Positions 48,990 through 59,472 of a stretch of 64,000 nt of DNA are shown here, piece after piece (the stretch's first letter is position 1; each line of letters opens with the position of its first letter). The translations under genes were made by a program, and so were the position numbers. Below the pieces are notes generated by a model. The model had not been told where the DNA came from. It saw nothing but the letters and a program-made list of their open reading frames with translations, and did not search any database. Where the stretch lies: contig WBZZ01002108.1 of the NCBI GenBank assembly GCA_019918135.1, positions 10,001 through 74,000 of the forward strand, read 5' to 3'. Source of the stretch: Paulinella micropora. Taxonomy: Eukaryota > Cercozoa > Imbricatea > Euglyphida > Paulinellidae.

Positions 48990-49529
48990 TGACAGTGGAG
49001 CGCTTCCTTTACACCTAGACCTTAGCGGCTTTTCGGAGTTCCACGGAGACGGGCTAAAACCCTTGTCCAGACTGAAGCAGCTGCAGCAGCTGGACCTCGT
49101 CGGGGCGACGTCCTTCGGGCGGGACGGACTGAAGCCCCTGGCGGAGCTGCAACAGCTGTGGCGACTGAACCTCGCCGAGTGTCACAAGCCGTACGACGAG
49201 GGACTCGGAGCACTGACGCCGGTCTGGAGGCCCTGAAGGGGTCGATTGAGCTACGTCGCCTGGATCTCACCGATTGTCAACAGATAACTGACGAAGGGCT
49301 AGCACACTTGCAAGGCCTGACCAAGCTACGGCACCTTAGCCTCGCCGGTTGTTTGCAGTTGACGGACGTGGGGCTGGGGCACTTGACCAAGCTGACAAAC
49401 CTGGAGCACCTGGATCTAGCACGATGTCTGCTGGGCCTGGCACACCTGTCCGGACTAAGCTATCTAAACCTTACTTTTTGGCGGGCCGGAGGAAGCTGGC
49501 GCACTGCCATGAGACGCGGGAAAAGGTAA
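48990..49529 (+). pseudogene. AMN1-like leucine-rich-repeat fragment
   Basis: Cysteine-containing LRRs (about 26 residues each): LDLSGFSEFHGDGLKPL, LQQLDLVGATSFGRDGLKPL, LWRLNLAECHKPYDEGL, then in a second frame ELRRLDLTDCQQITDEGLAH, LRHLSLAGCLQLTDVGLGHL and LEHLDLARC. The pattern LxLxxCxxITDxGL is that of AMN1/SKP2-type LRRs in F-box proteins. The frame changes near 49205 and one repeat is shortened there. There is no clear start, so this is a partial gene. Confidence 0.6.
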
Positions 49530-49944
49530 AAGAACTGTTCCGTGAACTTCTCCGTGCACCCCTAGCAAGATGCCACTGAGCTCATGCCGGGGCGCCCCCC
49601 CCCTCCTCTTTTTCTGTATTCAAAGATCCAATTTGCCACCCTCCCCCCTCCTTTGAGCTCAGGGGGGCTCAAGCAGTAGAGGAAGGGGGAAGGAAAGGGG
49701 AGGAGAAGGGCGCAGAAGCTAAAAAAAATACATACATGCAACGCTTTCACTAGTCCCCCCCCCTCTTCCCTTCTTCTCCCTTGTCAAGACTTTTTTAATT
49801 ACATTTTTCTTTACATTCTTGGCGCGCCCCTTCCTCCCCTTTCCTCTCCCGCTCCCCGTTTTCAGACGGGGATGGGGGGACAAGGGCACACCGCGCTTTC
49901 CCCTCTCTTAGTTTTCAGTGTCAAGTGTCAGACTTTGTCGAGTT

Positions 49945-50190
49945 TTAATGATAAAAAAACCTACAAATTCCTGGCGCCCCCTCTCTTCCCCTCCCCTCTC
50001 TCGCTCCCGATTCTCGTACAAAGCCCTGGAGTTCCAAACAGCGCCTCTCCCGCTCGGACTGAGCCTGCAAACTCAAGTTGTCCCTAAGCAGGCGGGCGTG
50101 GGCAAGGCGTCCTGTGTCCAAATAAAACAAGGCGCCACTCGACACTCCGTGCACTACGACTATACTCCTGCCGGGGGTCGTGCCGGCGCT
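49945..50190 (-). pseudogene. Second shadow of the alpha/beta-hydrolase gene
   Basis: On minus, codons for VHGVSSGALFYLDT, nearly identical in DNA to the hydrolase around 58090-58130, run into the LSLQAQSERERRCLEL coiled-coil codons also found at 40074-40320. Confidence 0.55.
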
Positions 50191-50667
50191 GGACCAAGTG
50201 TGTTAGCTTGCGCCCGTCACCAGAAAGGGGGGGGCAATAGATTTCCTGGGAAAACACTTAGGAAAATTTGGCGCCAAATTTAATGCAAGCAAAGAAAAAA
50301 GTCCACTTCGCGCAAGATGCCACCGTGAGGAAGACGCCCCCCGCCCCCGCTCTCCTTACCCACCCCCCTCCCCCCCGCCCCAAGAAAAGAAAGCGACGGC
50401 CCGACAGCCAGACGGTTTCCTGCCCTCCTGCGCTGGAGCCGCCGTCACCGCTCCATGAGGCTTTTCCGCGATCCGCCACCAGCGAAAGCGTTGGGAGGGG
50501 ACCCGCGCGGGGCCCAAGGTGCGCAAGAGCGTGCGTGTTGAACCACCACCCACGCTTGCTCCCAAGTTGTTTTTTTTAAGTTGTCTTTTTTTAATAAAAA
50601 AATACACGTTCTAGTGTGATGGCACCGGAAGAAGAGTGATAAATCTATCTTTTACAGAGTCTGGCGC

Positions 50668-50982
50668 GGGGGGCTGCTGCGTGTCGGGATTCTGGGCCAT
50701 GCCCTTCCTGGCGAGCCACTGCAGAGCCCTGGCGTCGCCCTACTCGGCCGCTCGCGTGAACCACACCCTGGCCGTGGCGCGGTTTGGGGGCACGATGCGG
50801 CCAAAATAATACTCGTGCTCGACGTGGTGGTGCTCGGGGGCCAGGGCCCGCTCTTGGGAATTGTCCTGCGTTCTAAGTACAGGCCAGCGCAGCCACCACT
50901 AGAAGTGCGCGATTTCCCCGCGGGCTTCAAGCTGTTCGAAGCCGACGTCAGCAAGACCGCGCGCCCCCTGGAGCTACAATGA
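50668..50982 (+). pseudogene. Coding remnant, two frames
   Basis: First part: FWAMPFLASHCRALASPYSA and VNHTLAVARFGG. Second part in the next frame: KIILVLDVVVLGGQGPLLGI and VRDFPAGFKLFEADVSKT, ending at the stop 50980-50982. It is protein-like but interrupted near 50800. Not recognised. Confidence 0.35.
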
Positions 50983-51039
50983 AAGGGGGCGGGGGAGTGA
51001 GGGGAGAAGGGAGGAGAACGGGGAGAGGGAGGAGAACGG

Positions 51040-51185
51040 GGGAAGGGGTAACCAAAAAATTTTGGCGCGCGGTTTTTCTCCCGCGGGAAAACATTCTATT
51101 CCCCGCGAGAGCCCCTCGGAAAGAGGCCGGAGCGGCCCCAGCCGGATTTGGCGCTACATCGTGCTGTTTTGCAAGGCGCTAGGCT
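51040..51185 (+). promoter_or_regulatory. E2F-like module D4 joined to an LRR gene tail
   Basis: TTTTGGCGCGCGG, CCCGCGGGAAAAC and ATTTGGCGCTACATCGTGC follow the same order as D1. Right after it, 51185-51230 reads LDQLAQLQTWGEA, the end of an LRR gene of the 61002-62378 type (DQLAKLQTWGR at about 62210). Confidence 0.5.
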
Positions 51186-51194
51186 TGACCTGGA

Positions 51195-51662
51195 TCAGCT
51201 GGCACAGTTGCAAACGTGGGGCGAAGCTACCTGCCTGTTTTTGATATGCAACGTAAAGCCCTCTGCCACAATAAACTTGCTCAAATTTGTGCAACCACTA
51301 AATTTTACCTTCGCCGTCTTGCACGTAAGTTTCTCTGGTAAGATAACATTGCGTAAATTAAAGCATGTTTGTATATTTATCTTCAACTTGTCTGACAGCT
51401 TCCAGTCGGCCTTGCAACCGCCAAGCGAACCAAGCTGCTTGAGATTTTTCATGCTCTTGATGCAGACCTTGGCTTCTGTGCCAGCATAGTAATAGCGCAG
51501 CAGCAGCGAGTTAACTGTAGAGACCCGTTGCCTGTCGATCGTGCTTGTTCCGGGCCAACCCCGGCTGACTCGAACAAAGGCCTCTTCGTATTCTCCTGGT
51601 TTGAGAAAGCTTTCAATAACCGGTGTGATATCGTCGCACAGGGGAGTTACAGGGTCAGACAT
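51195..51662 (-). CDS. Small F-box-like protein
   Basis: The protein has 155 residues from the ATG at 51662: MSDPVTPLCDDITPVIESFL...AFVRVSRGW resembles an F-box helix pair. It is followed by LRR-like segments (LKQLGSLGGCKADWKL, FSGCTNLSKFIVAEGF). The C-terminal codons overlap the LRR tail on the other strand. A copy of its start and upstream region lies at 60830-60885. Short for an F-box/LRR protein; it may be a truncated relative. Confidence 0.5.
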   Translation of the reverse strand: MSDPVTPLCDDITPVIESFLKPGEYEEAFVRVSRGWPGTSTIDRQRVSTVNSLLLRYYYAGTEAKVCIKSMKNLKQLGSLGGCKADWKLSDKLKINIQTCFNLRNVILPEKLTCKTAKVKFSGCTNLSKFIVAEGFTLHIKNRQVASPHVCNCAS

Positions 51663-51754
51663 GTCCTGCTAAGTCTAACTGACATTTACTACAAGCTCTA
51701 CAGGCTGGCTAACAACAACTTTAATAATGACTGGCTAAAAAGACGCGCTACGAA

Positions 51755-52690
51755 TCAAGCGGACAGCTTTTGTCTTTTATTGCTGGTTGCGTTGTCTGAT
51801 CTGGCTCTCTTGCCCACAAGCCGTTGGAAATGTTCCGCCGCTGCGACGAAATCTTGTCTAGGTTCTGCTTGGCAATTGGCTAACGCTTTCATGCACAATT
51901 GAAAGTTTTCGCGCTCTACTCCAAGTACAGTCAGCTCCTGTTGCACCTTTTGCAATTCCTGGATCTTCTCTGCTATCCAACACAATAATTCCAGAGGAGT
52001 TTTCACCGTGCTAACGCCAACGCCTTCTGCAGCGCATCTGCCAGCCCAAACTGCATTTTTCATTTCTTCTGGCGAACGATACTGCGCGGCGTCATCGTTC
52101 CACCAATAGCCAATAAAACGAAGATTTCTGTCACCCAGCTTTACCTTGTACTCCGGCGCAGATTTTCGAATGAGATGCCAGACTGGCAAGAAAGCATCGG
52201 CCAGGGTCATGGCCAGCAGGTCCGTAAAACCAAGGTAAGCTAGACACTTCAATCTGTCGGTTGAAAGCGGCCGGCAGGTCGCGGGATCAGGCTTTTCCAA
52301 ATGTTTGGATTCCTCTAGAACCAGGGCCGGCAGTAGTTGGGGGGGCCTTAGCTCGTTCCAACCCGAGATTTCATCCGCCTTTTTAGTCGCGTAGCTTATC
52401 ATGTCCAAGACGATATTTAGCGAGCGTCGCATCCCTTGGACCAGATTAGGCTGATAGTCGAGCACTTCGCGCTTGACCATGGCCAGGTTTTGAGCTAAGA
52501 AGCTGTTTTTCGCAAGCTCCACCTTGTTGTCGCAGGTTCCTTTTTCGACGGCCTGGCGCAGAAAACAGCCAGGGGGTAGCCCCTTCAAGATCTGGGTAGC
52601 ACACAGCCAGGCATCTTCACCCTCGACAGTGATAGAAGTCAGCTCAGAGGCGGCGTAATTGGGGCCAGGTTGTTGTTCTTCGCTGGACAT
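51755..52690 (-). CDS. Hypothetical helical protein with C-terminal basic signal
   Basis: 311 residues from the ATG at 52690 (MSSEEQQPGPNYAASELTS); the open frame extends upstream through promoter DNA without a better start. It is helical throughout (LNIVLDMISYATKKADEI; ELLCWIAEKIQELQKVQQEL), with the segment LGDRNLRFIGYWWNDDAAQY. It ends with GKRARSDNATSNKRQKLSA, a likely nuclear localisation signal. No domain is recognised. It is divergent from the membrane gene at 52925. Confidence 0.65.
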   Translation of the reverse strand: MSSEEQQPGPNYAASELTSITVEGEDAWLCATQILKGLPPGCFLRQAVEKGTCDNKVELAKNSFLAQNLAMVKREVLDYQPNLVQGMRRSLNIVLDMISYATKKADEISGWNELRPPQLLPALVLEESKHLEKPDPATCRPLSTDRLKCLAYLGFTDLLAMTLADAFLPVWHLIRKSAPEYKVKLGDRNLRFIGYWWNDDAAQYRSPEEMKNAVWAGRCAAEGVGVSTVKTPLELLCWIAEKIQELQKVQQELTVLGVERENFQLCMKALANCQAEPRQDFVAAAEHFQRLVGKRARSDNATSNKRQKLSA

Positions 52691-52924
52691 CCGCAGTGAA
52701 TAATCGGGGGGCAGTAGCTCTTTTGTAGCTTGTGCCTCTAAGGATCTGCGGGAATATGAAAAGTGGAAAATAATTCTTTTTTGGAACGCGTTTGCACGCG
52801 CAAACAATGGACGAGGGGAGGGGAGGGGGGGGATGGGGGGGGGGGTGCTCCCCAGGAGGGGGCCTCCTCTTCCTCCTCTCGCTGTGTGCTGCAAGCCGAG
52901 CGAGCGCAAGCACAAAACAAAAGC
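52691..52924. promoter_or_regulatory. Bidirectional promoter with GTTTGCACGCGCAAAC palindrome
   Basis: 234 bases lie between two divergent ATGs. It contains GAATATGAAAAGTGGAAAAT, then GGAACGCGTTTGCACGCGC followed by AAACAATGGACGAGGGGAGG. Nearly the same series occurs at 62610-62690 and partly at 37853-37882, so this promoter has been copied elsewhere. Confidence 0.55.
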
Positions 52925-54100
52925 ATGATAGTCAACTGTGACTGGAGCTGTTCGCGTGAATATCAACTTGTTATGTTAAGCGTTTCATTGCTTTTACCCT
53001 GCGGTCTTCTTGTGTTACTTATATTCATTGCGATCTGTCCTGACGACAAAGAGACGTGCCACATGCGCAACGCGCATGTGCTAGGGGTGGGCATACCGCT
53101 CTGGCTGAGCTGTCTGTATTGCTGCCTGTTGACACTATACGAAGAAGACAAGCGGAGATGTAACTGTGTGTACTCCGATCGCGGCTGCTGTCCCGAAGTG
53201 CAGATCAAATGCTGCACGCCAGCTAACGTCTGTTTGCTAGAGATCTGCAAACTGATCCTATTCTCGACGGCGCTGGGGTGGAGTCTTATCCTGGGCCTTA
53301 AAGAGCAGCCGGCACGCTGTTGGATCCCCCTGGCGTCGCTGGTGCTGGCTAGGGTAGTAGATCTATTCAGCCCACACCCTGAAACGGACCCTCGCTTTCT
53401 GCCCCAAGGTACTGCCCCGCACGAACTCCTGCTAAGCTCCTGCGCTCTGTCCAGTGCCACCAGCTGGTTGTGGGCCACCGACCCCGAGCGCATGTTACGC
53501 AACGCTTGGGTGCCAGTGTCGGCGTTGGCGCTGACCCTGTGGAACCTCTTGGTGTTTTGCGCGGTGCGCTGGCACACGGTCAGGTGGCTGCAGGCCAGGC
53601 ACCGAGAGATTCCGCAGACGCTGGAATACGATGTAACGGCGCACGTGACCCCGCCCGCGCCACTAGCGTTCACCTACCTGTACGCGCTGGCGTGGTTCGT
53701 GCATTTGGCGCTGCTCGAGCTGGCCTTCTGGAACGAGGCGTTCCGCGCGACCTGGCTGCTGGCGTACACGCTGTCGTTTGCGTGTTGGTGCGCGTGCGAG
53801 GTCTGGTCAAACAAAGGCTGGCACGTGACGGTACGCGCGGGGGCCGCCTGCCTGGCGTGTCCGGCGTTAGTGACGCTGACGGTCTGCACCTACGTCTGGC
53901 CTTGGGGCAAGAACCGGGGGGTGAACCTCGTGCTCGTGGGCTCCCACTCGACGTTGTTGCTGCTGTTGGCGCTCGCCTGCCTCAGGACCGTCGCCCGGCC
54001 CATCTACACGCGGAACGAGCTAGACCGGGTTATGCCAGTGCAGGTGATATCGAGCATCATGGCTGACTACCTGCAACACCCAACTAGCGAAACAGCATAG
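52925..54100 (+). CDS. Multi-pass membrane protein, Cys-rich N-terminal half
   Basis: 391 residues from the ATG at 52925 (MIVNCDWSCSREYQ). About eight to ten hydrophobic spans: LVMLSVSLLLPCGLLVLLIF, LGVGIPLWLSCLYCCLLTL, LILFSTALGWSLILGL, VPVSALALTLWNLLVFCAV, FTYLYALAWFVHLALLELAF, TWLLAYTLSFACWCACEV, ACLACPALVTLTVCTYVW, STLLLLLALACL. A Cys-rich loop (CNCVYSDRGCCPEVQIKCC) lies after span 2. No family is recognised. It has a single exon, unlike the spliced membrane gene at 46762. A GC-rich codon style dominates the second half. Confidence 0.7.
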   Translation: MIVNCDWSCSREYQLVMLSVSLLLPCGLLVLLIFIAICPDDKETCHMRNAHVLGVGIPLWLSCLYCCLLTLYEEDKRRCNCVYSDRGCCPEVQIKCCTPANVCLLEICKLILFSTALGWSLILGLKEQPARCWIPLASLVLARVVDLFSPHPETDPRFLPQGTAPHELLLSSCALSSATSWLWATDPERMLRNAWVPVSALALTLWNLLVFCAVRWHTVRWLQARHREIPQTLEYDVTAHVTPPAPLAFTYLYALAWFVHLALLELAFWNEAFRATWLLAYTLSFACWCACEVWSNKGWHVTVRAGAACLACPALVTLTVCTYVWPWGKNRGVNLVLVGSHSTLLLLLALACLRTVARPIYTRNELDRVMPVQVISSIMADYLQHPTSETA

Positions 54101-54234
54101 GGCCCGCTCTGATATTAGACTCTCTGGCGGGGCTAGATTTTTATTGACAATATTAAAAACTGTTTTTTTCTTGCGCACCCTGTGCCCAAACTCGTTTGGA
54201 CTGATGTCAGCACGAACATGATGCCAAACCCCTG
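54101..54234. other. 3' flank of the membrane gene
   Basis: TTTTTATTGACAATATTAAA near 54138 may serve as a 3'-end signal. Nothing else is seen before the tandem array. Confidence 0.4.
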
Positions 54235-57200
54235 AGACTGTCGAAATTTAATTCAGCGTAGATTGTACTTTTTCAGCGCGCCCCTCCACCCTTCCCTCTC
54301 CTTGCTGCCTTCCTTCTCACCGCTGCTCCTTCTTTTCAGACGGGCGCACAAGGGAGGAGGGGTCTGCTTTCTCAGACAGGTGCATGGATTGGGGGGGGGG
54401 GCATGAAAACCCTCCCCGCTCCTCTCTCTCTCCTAGTAGTTCTCGGACGGGGGGTTGGCTCATTCCATCTTCCTCGTACCCCCCTTCCCCCTTCCCTCTG
54501 TCTTCCCCCTCCCTCCTTCCTCCCCCTTCCCCTGCTCCTTGAGCCCCCTGGGCTCAGGGGAGGAAAGGGAGAAGGGTGCAAGAAAGGATTTTGGGATGCA
54601 GCCGGGGGGGGGGAGGGTGCCAAAGGGGCGGCGCCCCTCCCCCAGCTGCAGATCCGGGTCCGGAGAATTGGGGGGGGGGGGGCGCCCCTGCATGTGCTCA
54701 GTGGTATTTTCCTAGTTTTTTTTTTGGTTCTGCCCCCTGTTCTTTGAGCCCCCGGGCTCAGGGGGGGGCGCAGGTGGAGGGACGGGGGGCGCCCCCCGTC
54801 CCTCTCTCTGCTGCCTCTCCATATTGCCTCCGCCTTCCCTCTGTCTCCCCCCTCCCTCTCTCCTCCCGTCCCTCTGTCTTGCCCTTCCTTCTTCTTACCC
54901 CCGTCCATTTGCTAGCCTCGGGTGCCTAAGACTGTCGAAATTTAATTCAGCGTAGATTGTACTTTTTCAGCGCGCCCTTCCTCCTCCCTTCTCCTTGCCG
55001 CATTCCCTCTCCCGCTGCTCCTTCTTCTCAGACAGGTGCATGGGTTGGGGGCATGAAAATCCTCCTCCGCTCCTCTCTCTCTCTCTCTATCTCCTAGTAG
55101 TTTTCGGACGGGATTTAGCTCATTCCGTCTTCCTCTCACCCCTTTCCCTCTTCCCCCCCCTCCCCCTGCTCCTTGAGCCCCCCGGGCGCAGGGGACGGAA
55201 GGGTGGAAGAAAGGATTTGGGCATGCAGGGGAGGGGGGGGGGTGCCAAGGGTGGGACGGCGCCCCCCCCCCCTGCGGATTCGGCTCAGTGGTATCTTCTT
55301 AGTTTTTTTTCGGTTCTGCTCCCTGTTCTTTGAGCCCCCCCGGGCTCAGGGGCTCAGGTAAAAGGAAGAAATGGGGGGGGGGCGCCCCCCACCCTTTCCT
55401 CTCTCTTCCGCCTCTCCATCTCTCCTCCGCCTTCCCTCTGTCTCCCCCCTCCCTCGCTCCTCCCGTTCCCTCTGTCTTGCCCCCTCCTTCTATCCTACCC
55501 CCGTCCATTTGCTAGCCCTCGGGTGCCTAAGCCGAAGACTGTCGAAATTTAATTCAGCGTAGATTGTACTTTTTCAGCGCGCCCCTCCCCCTCCCTCACC
55601 TGGCCGCCTTCCCTCTCACCGCTGCTCCTTCTTCTCGGACGGGCGTACAAGGGGAAGGAGTGTGCTGCTCGTTCTCAGACAAGTGCATGGATTGGGGGGG
55701 GGGCATAAAACCCTCCCTTGCCCCACTCTCCCCTAGTAGTTCTCGGACGGGGATCTGGCTCATCCCGCCCTTCCCCCCCCTCCCCCTACCCTTTTTCTTC
55801 TCCCTTCCCTCTCACTTTCCCCTTTCCTCTATCTTCCTCCCTCCCTCTCTCCTCCCCCTTCCCTTTGCCTTTCCCCCTCCCTCTATCCTCTCTTCGTCCA
55901 TTTGCTAGCCCCCCGGGTGCTAAGTCTAAGACTGTCGAAATTTAATTCAGCGTAGATTGTACTTTTGCAGCGCGCCCCTTCCCCCACACTAATCTCCCCT
56001 TTGCTCCTTCTCGGGTAGGCACACAAGAAAGGAGAGGCGTGCTCGTTCTCAGACAGGTGCATGGGTCGGGTGGGGGGGGTGGGGGCATAAAACCCTCCCC
56101 TGCCCACTCTCTCCTCGTAGTTCTCGGACGGGGATTTGGCTCATCCCGTCTTCCCCCTTCCCTCTCTCTCTTCCGCCTCTCCATCTCTCCTCCGCCTTCC
56201 CTCTGTCTCCTCCCTCTCTCTCTCCTCCGCCTTCCCTCTGTCTTGCCCCCTCATTCTTCCTACCCCTTTCCATTTGCTAGCCCTCGGGTGCCTAAGGCTG
56301 TCGAAATTTAATTAAAAAAAATTATACTTTTTCAGTGCGCCCCTCTCCCTCCCTCTATCCTCTCTCCGTCCATTTGTTAGCTCCCCGGGTGCTAAGTCTA
56401 AAACTATCGAAATTTAATACAAAAAAATTATACTTTTGCAGCGCGCCCCTCCCCCCTCCCTCTCCTTGCCGCCTTCCCTCTCATCGCTGCTCCTTCTTCT
56501 CAGACGGGCGCACGAGGAAGAAGGGGCGTGCTCGTTCTCAGACGAGGGGAAAAGACATAAAATCCTCCCCAGCCCCACTCTCTCCTAGTAGTTCTCGGAC
56601 GTGGATTTGGCTCATCCCGTCTCCCCTCCCCCATTCCCTCTCTCTTCCGCCTCTCAATCTCCCCTCCGCCTTCCCTCTGTCTTCCCCCTCCCTCGCTCCT
56701 CCCGTTCCCTCTGTTTTTTTTCCTTCTATCCTACCCCCGTCCAATTGCTAGCCCTCGGGTGCCAAAGCCTAAGACTGTCGAAATTTAATAAAAAAAGTAC
56801 TTTTTCATCGCGCCCCTCCACCCTTCCCTCTCCTTGCTGCCTTCCCTCTCACCGCTGCTCCTTCTTCTCAGACAGGTGCATGGATGGGGGGGGGGGGGCA
56901 TGAAAACCCTCCCCCGCTCCTCTCTCTCTCCTAGTAGTTCTCGGACGGGGGTTTAGCTCATTCCGTCTTCCTCTCCCCCCCCCTCCCCCTTCCCTTTCTC
57001 CTCCCCCTTCCCTCTACCTTCCCCCCTCCTTCTATCCTCTCTCTGCCCATTTGCTAGCCTCCGGATGCCAAGCCTAAGACGGTCGAAATTTAATTTGAAA
57101 AATATGTACTTTTTTAGCGCGCCCCTTCCTCCTCCCTTCTCCTTGCCGCCTTCCCTCTCCCCGCTGCTCCTTCTTCTCAGACAGGTGCATGGGTTGGGGG

Positions 57201-57670
57201 GCATGAAAATCCTCCTCTGCTCCTCTCTCTCTCCTAGTAGTTCTCGGACGGGGATTTAGCTCATTCCGTCTTCCTCTCACCCCCCTCCCTCTTTCCCCCC
57301 CCCTCCCCCTGCTCCTTGAGCCCCCTGGGCTCAGGTGAGGGAAGGGTGGAAGAAAGTATTTGGGCATGCAGGGGGGGGGAGTGCCAAGGGCGGGGCGGCG
57401 CCCCCCCCCTGCATATCCGGCTCAGTGGTATCTTCTTAGTTTTTTTTCGGTTCCGCTCCCTGTTCTTTGAGCCCCCCGGGCTCAGGGGGCTCAGGTGAAA
57501 GGAAGAAAGGGGGGGGGGCGCCCCCCCCCCTTTCCTCTCTCTTCCGCCTCTCCATCTCTCCTCCGCCTTCCGTCTGTCTCCCCCCTCCCTCTCACCGCTA
57601 CTCCTTCTTCTCAGACGGGCGCACAAAGGAGGGGGGGGGGGTGTGCTGCTCGTTCGCAGACAGGTGCATC
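54235..57670 (+). repeat. Tandem array of eight long units
   Basis: Units start at about 54235, 54929, 55537, 55929, 56286, 56393, 56772 and 57076 with (A/G)ACTGTCGAAATTTAATTCAG or a close variant. Then come TTTTTCAGCGCGCCCCTC, CGCTGCTCCTTCTTCTCAGA, CAGACAGGTGCATGGATTGG, GCATGAAAACCCTCC, CTCCTAGTAGTTCTCGGACG and GGCTCATTCCGTCTTCCTC. Units differ from 110 to 700 bases because of internal insertions containing GAGCCCCC hairpins and GGGGCGCCCC palindromes. C/T-rich throughout; open frames inside are low-complexity. Confidence 0.9.
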
Positions 57671-57714
57671 CCCTTTTCTCACGGCACTTGTTTAGTAATA
57701 GAGAGATTGTATTA

Positions 57715-58819
57715 ATGCGCTCAGCCCTGGCCTGTGCCCGGTTTTACATTGTGCTTTTTCTGTCCGGATTTGTGTCCTCAGTCATTTTTTTGTTATTCAC
57801 GATCGCGACAAGCGCTCTTTTTGTTTGGCATCGATGTGCGCAGAGCTCGAAGGAGAAGTCCCCCGCGTCCTTCTTCTTTCCTAGCCGCGCCAACGGGCTG
57901 GACGAGGCGGAGTCTGAGATATTGCGCGTGTTTCAGAACCTGCACCAGGATGTTGCTAGTATTACAAGAAGCATCACAGATCTTCCGCTGCCGGCCAAGG
58001 GCTTTGCAGTTAGTCTGCACTCTTTAAAGGCGCGCCTTACAGCCCCCCTTGGAGGCATGCCCTCCCCCCTTGGCAGGAACCTGGTGGTTGTGCACGGAGT
58101 CTCGAGTGGCGCCTTGTTTTATCTGCACACGCTGCGTTTTCTGCTCGAGTCATACGAAGAAGTCCATTTGCTCAATTTGCCGGGGTTCGGACGCCTGCCC
58201 ACGCCCGCTTGCCTACTACAGACCAAGGGAGACAATGCCACCGACTTGTTAGCGGAGATCGTTGAGTCGTACATTGTGCAAATGAGTCTTGAGAGGCCAG
58301 ACGTCTTGGGGCATTCGTTTGGAGGCCATGTGGCGGCGAGGCTGGCTGTACGGGCAAGCCAACGAGTTGCTCGTGTGATCCTGGCAGCGCCTGCGGGGCT
58401 CTTCCCCTTGTTGGGCAGGTACGGAACGTACTGGGCCATTTTTTTTAAGCTGCGGAGAGCACGACCCTATCATGCCCTGCCAACAGGGCGAAAACTTTTC
58501 CTCTCTGTCTGGCAGCACGGTGCCGTGCGTCATTGTGAAACAAAGCGGACATTCGTTGCAGTGCGAGAAGCCGGCCCAGTTTGGCGCAGCTTTGGCCCTA
58601 GCCAGCAGTCTTGCCCGCGCGCCAACCTCTGCCGGCGGCGAATCGATAGCTAAGACCAAGGGCGTTGTTCTGAAAAAACATCTAGACAACACACAATATT
58701 TTACGACACTTTCGCTCACTACTTCGGAGTCTCTAATTCTTGCTATGTACGAATCGCTGATTCGAGCCTGTGGTCTCCCCCACGAGCTTAGCCAGCCAGC
58801 ATGCGCGAGCCAAGGCTAA
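57715..58819 (+). CDS. Membrane-anchored alpha/beta hydrolase, two exons
   Basis: Exon 1 57715-58418 and exon 2 58516-58819 join in phase 2 across a 97-base intron (GGCAG/GTACGG, TCTGGCAG), giving about 335 residues. The N-terminal membrane segment (IVLFLSGFVSSVIFLLF, about 11-27) is followed by a hydrolase core: oxyanion loop VVVHGVSSGALFY (about 124-136), nucleophile elbow LGHSFGGH (Ser about 202), and after the splice PCVIVKQSGHSLQCEKPAQF with the catalytic-type His. The acid residue is not certain. The cap region is very short. Possible lipid or ester hydrolase at a membrane. It directly follows the tandem array. Confidence 0.75.
58419..58515 (+). other. Intron in the hydrolase gene
   Basis: Donor GGCAG/GTACGG, pyrimidine-rich 3' end (TTTTCCTCTCTGTCTGGCAG). 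Removal restores the SGHSLQxEKP hydrolase pattern in frame. Confidence 0.7.
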
Positions 58820-59472
58820 GACAGAGCTAAAATCTTAATAACAGTTATTGGGCAGCTGCAGGCCAGAATTGGTAGCCCGGCGGTTTTGGCCCGCCCTTTT
58901 CAACTCCAGCTCCTGCCGCGGAGTCCAGCGCGGTTCGCATTTTCAACCCGTGTCTTTGACCTGTCGCGTGACAGCAAAAAAGCAGTGTTCTTTTTCTTTG
59001 TCCAACACTGCATTCACGCCCGCCGGTCCCTGCGACAGGTTTTGCTTTGTGCTCCCTACAGCCCGGAAAGCTACACAGGGATGTGTCTGAACGAGGTGAC
59101 TGTCACAACCCTGGCTATGATAGGTGAGGCTAATAGCCTCTACGATATGTATTCCGCCCTGCTGGTTTGATTGTCTAGTCTACAGTTTGAAAAAGAGGAG
59201 GTCTTTCGCCGGCGGGCCGGGATCTGCTGTTGCTGCTCCTTCGGCTCACTAGATCTCTTGCCCAACAAAACAAACCTGGCCAAGTCGTCGCGGGGCAAAA
59301 AGAAAGCACCGGTTTACCGAAACGAATTCTCAGCCAAGGCTCCTTTTTGTTAATTAAGGCCAGGGGGGGGGCGCCCCCCCCCGTCTAAGAATAGGGAGCG
59401 GGGAGGGAAAGAAGGGGTGCACTTAGGGCTAAGAGTAGCGACCTTTGTTTATTAGTTGGTACTAACACAAGT
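58820..59472. other. Intergenic stretch with weak coding signal
   Basis: 58886-59170 is an open plus frame (MARPFQLQLLPRSPARFAF, then LSNTAFTPAGPC-like words in another frame); around 59171-59353 a basic frame ends (NKTNLAKSSRGKKKAPVYRN). These could be an unrecognised small gene but no frame is convincing. A GGGGGGCGCCCCCC palindrome lies at 59366-59382. Confidence 0.35.

Larger units (their letters stand above)
49530..51194. other. Repeat-rich intergenic region with gene fragments
   Basis: It holds a GAGCTC hairpin variant (49652-49672), an inverted copy of the GCAACGCTTTCACTAG...GCGCAGAAGC segment shared with 29868 and 43540, core cassettes (49800-49960), a hydrolase shadow (49945-50190), E2F-like TTTGGCGCCAAATTT (50268), a coding remnant (50668-50982) and E2F-like module D4 (51040-51185). 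Confidence 0.6.

Noticed and set aside
54372-57626. Many frames of 60 to 180 codons in the tandem array
   Set aside because: Pro/Ser/Leu-rich translations of C/T-rich repeats that change from unit to unit.
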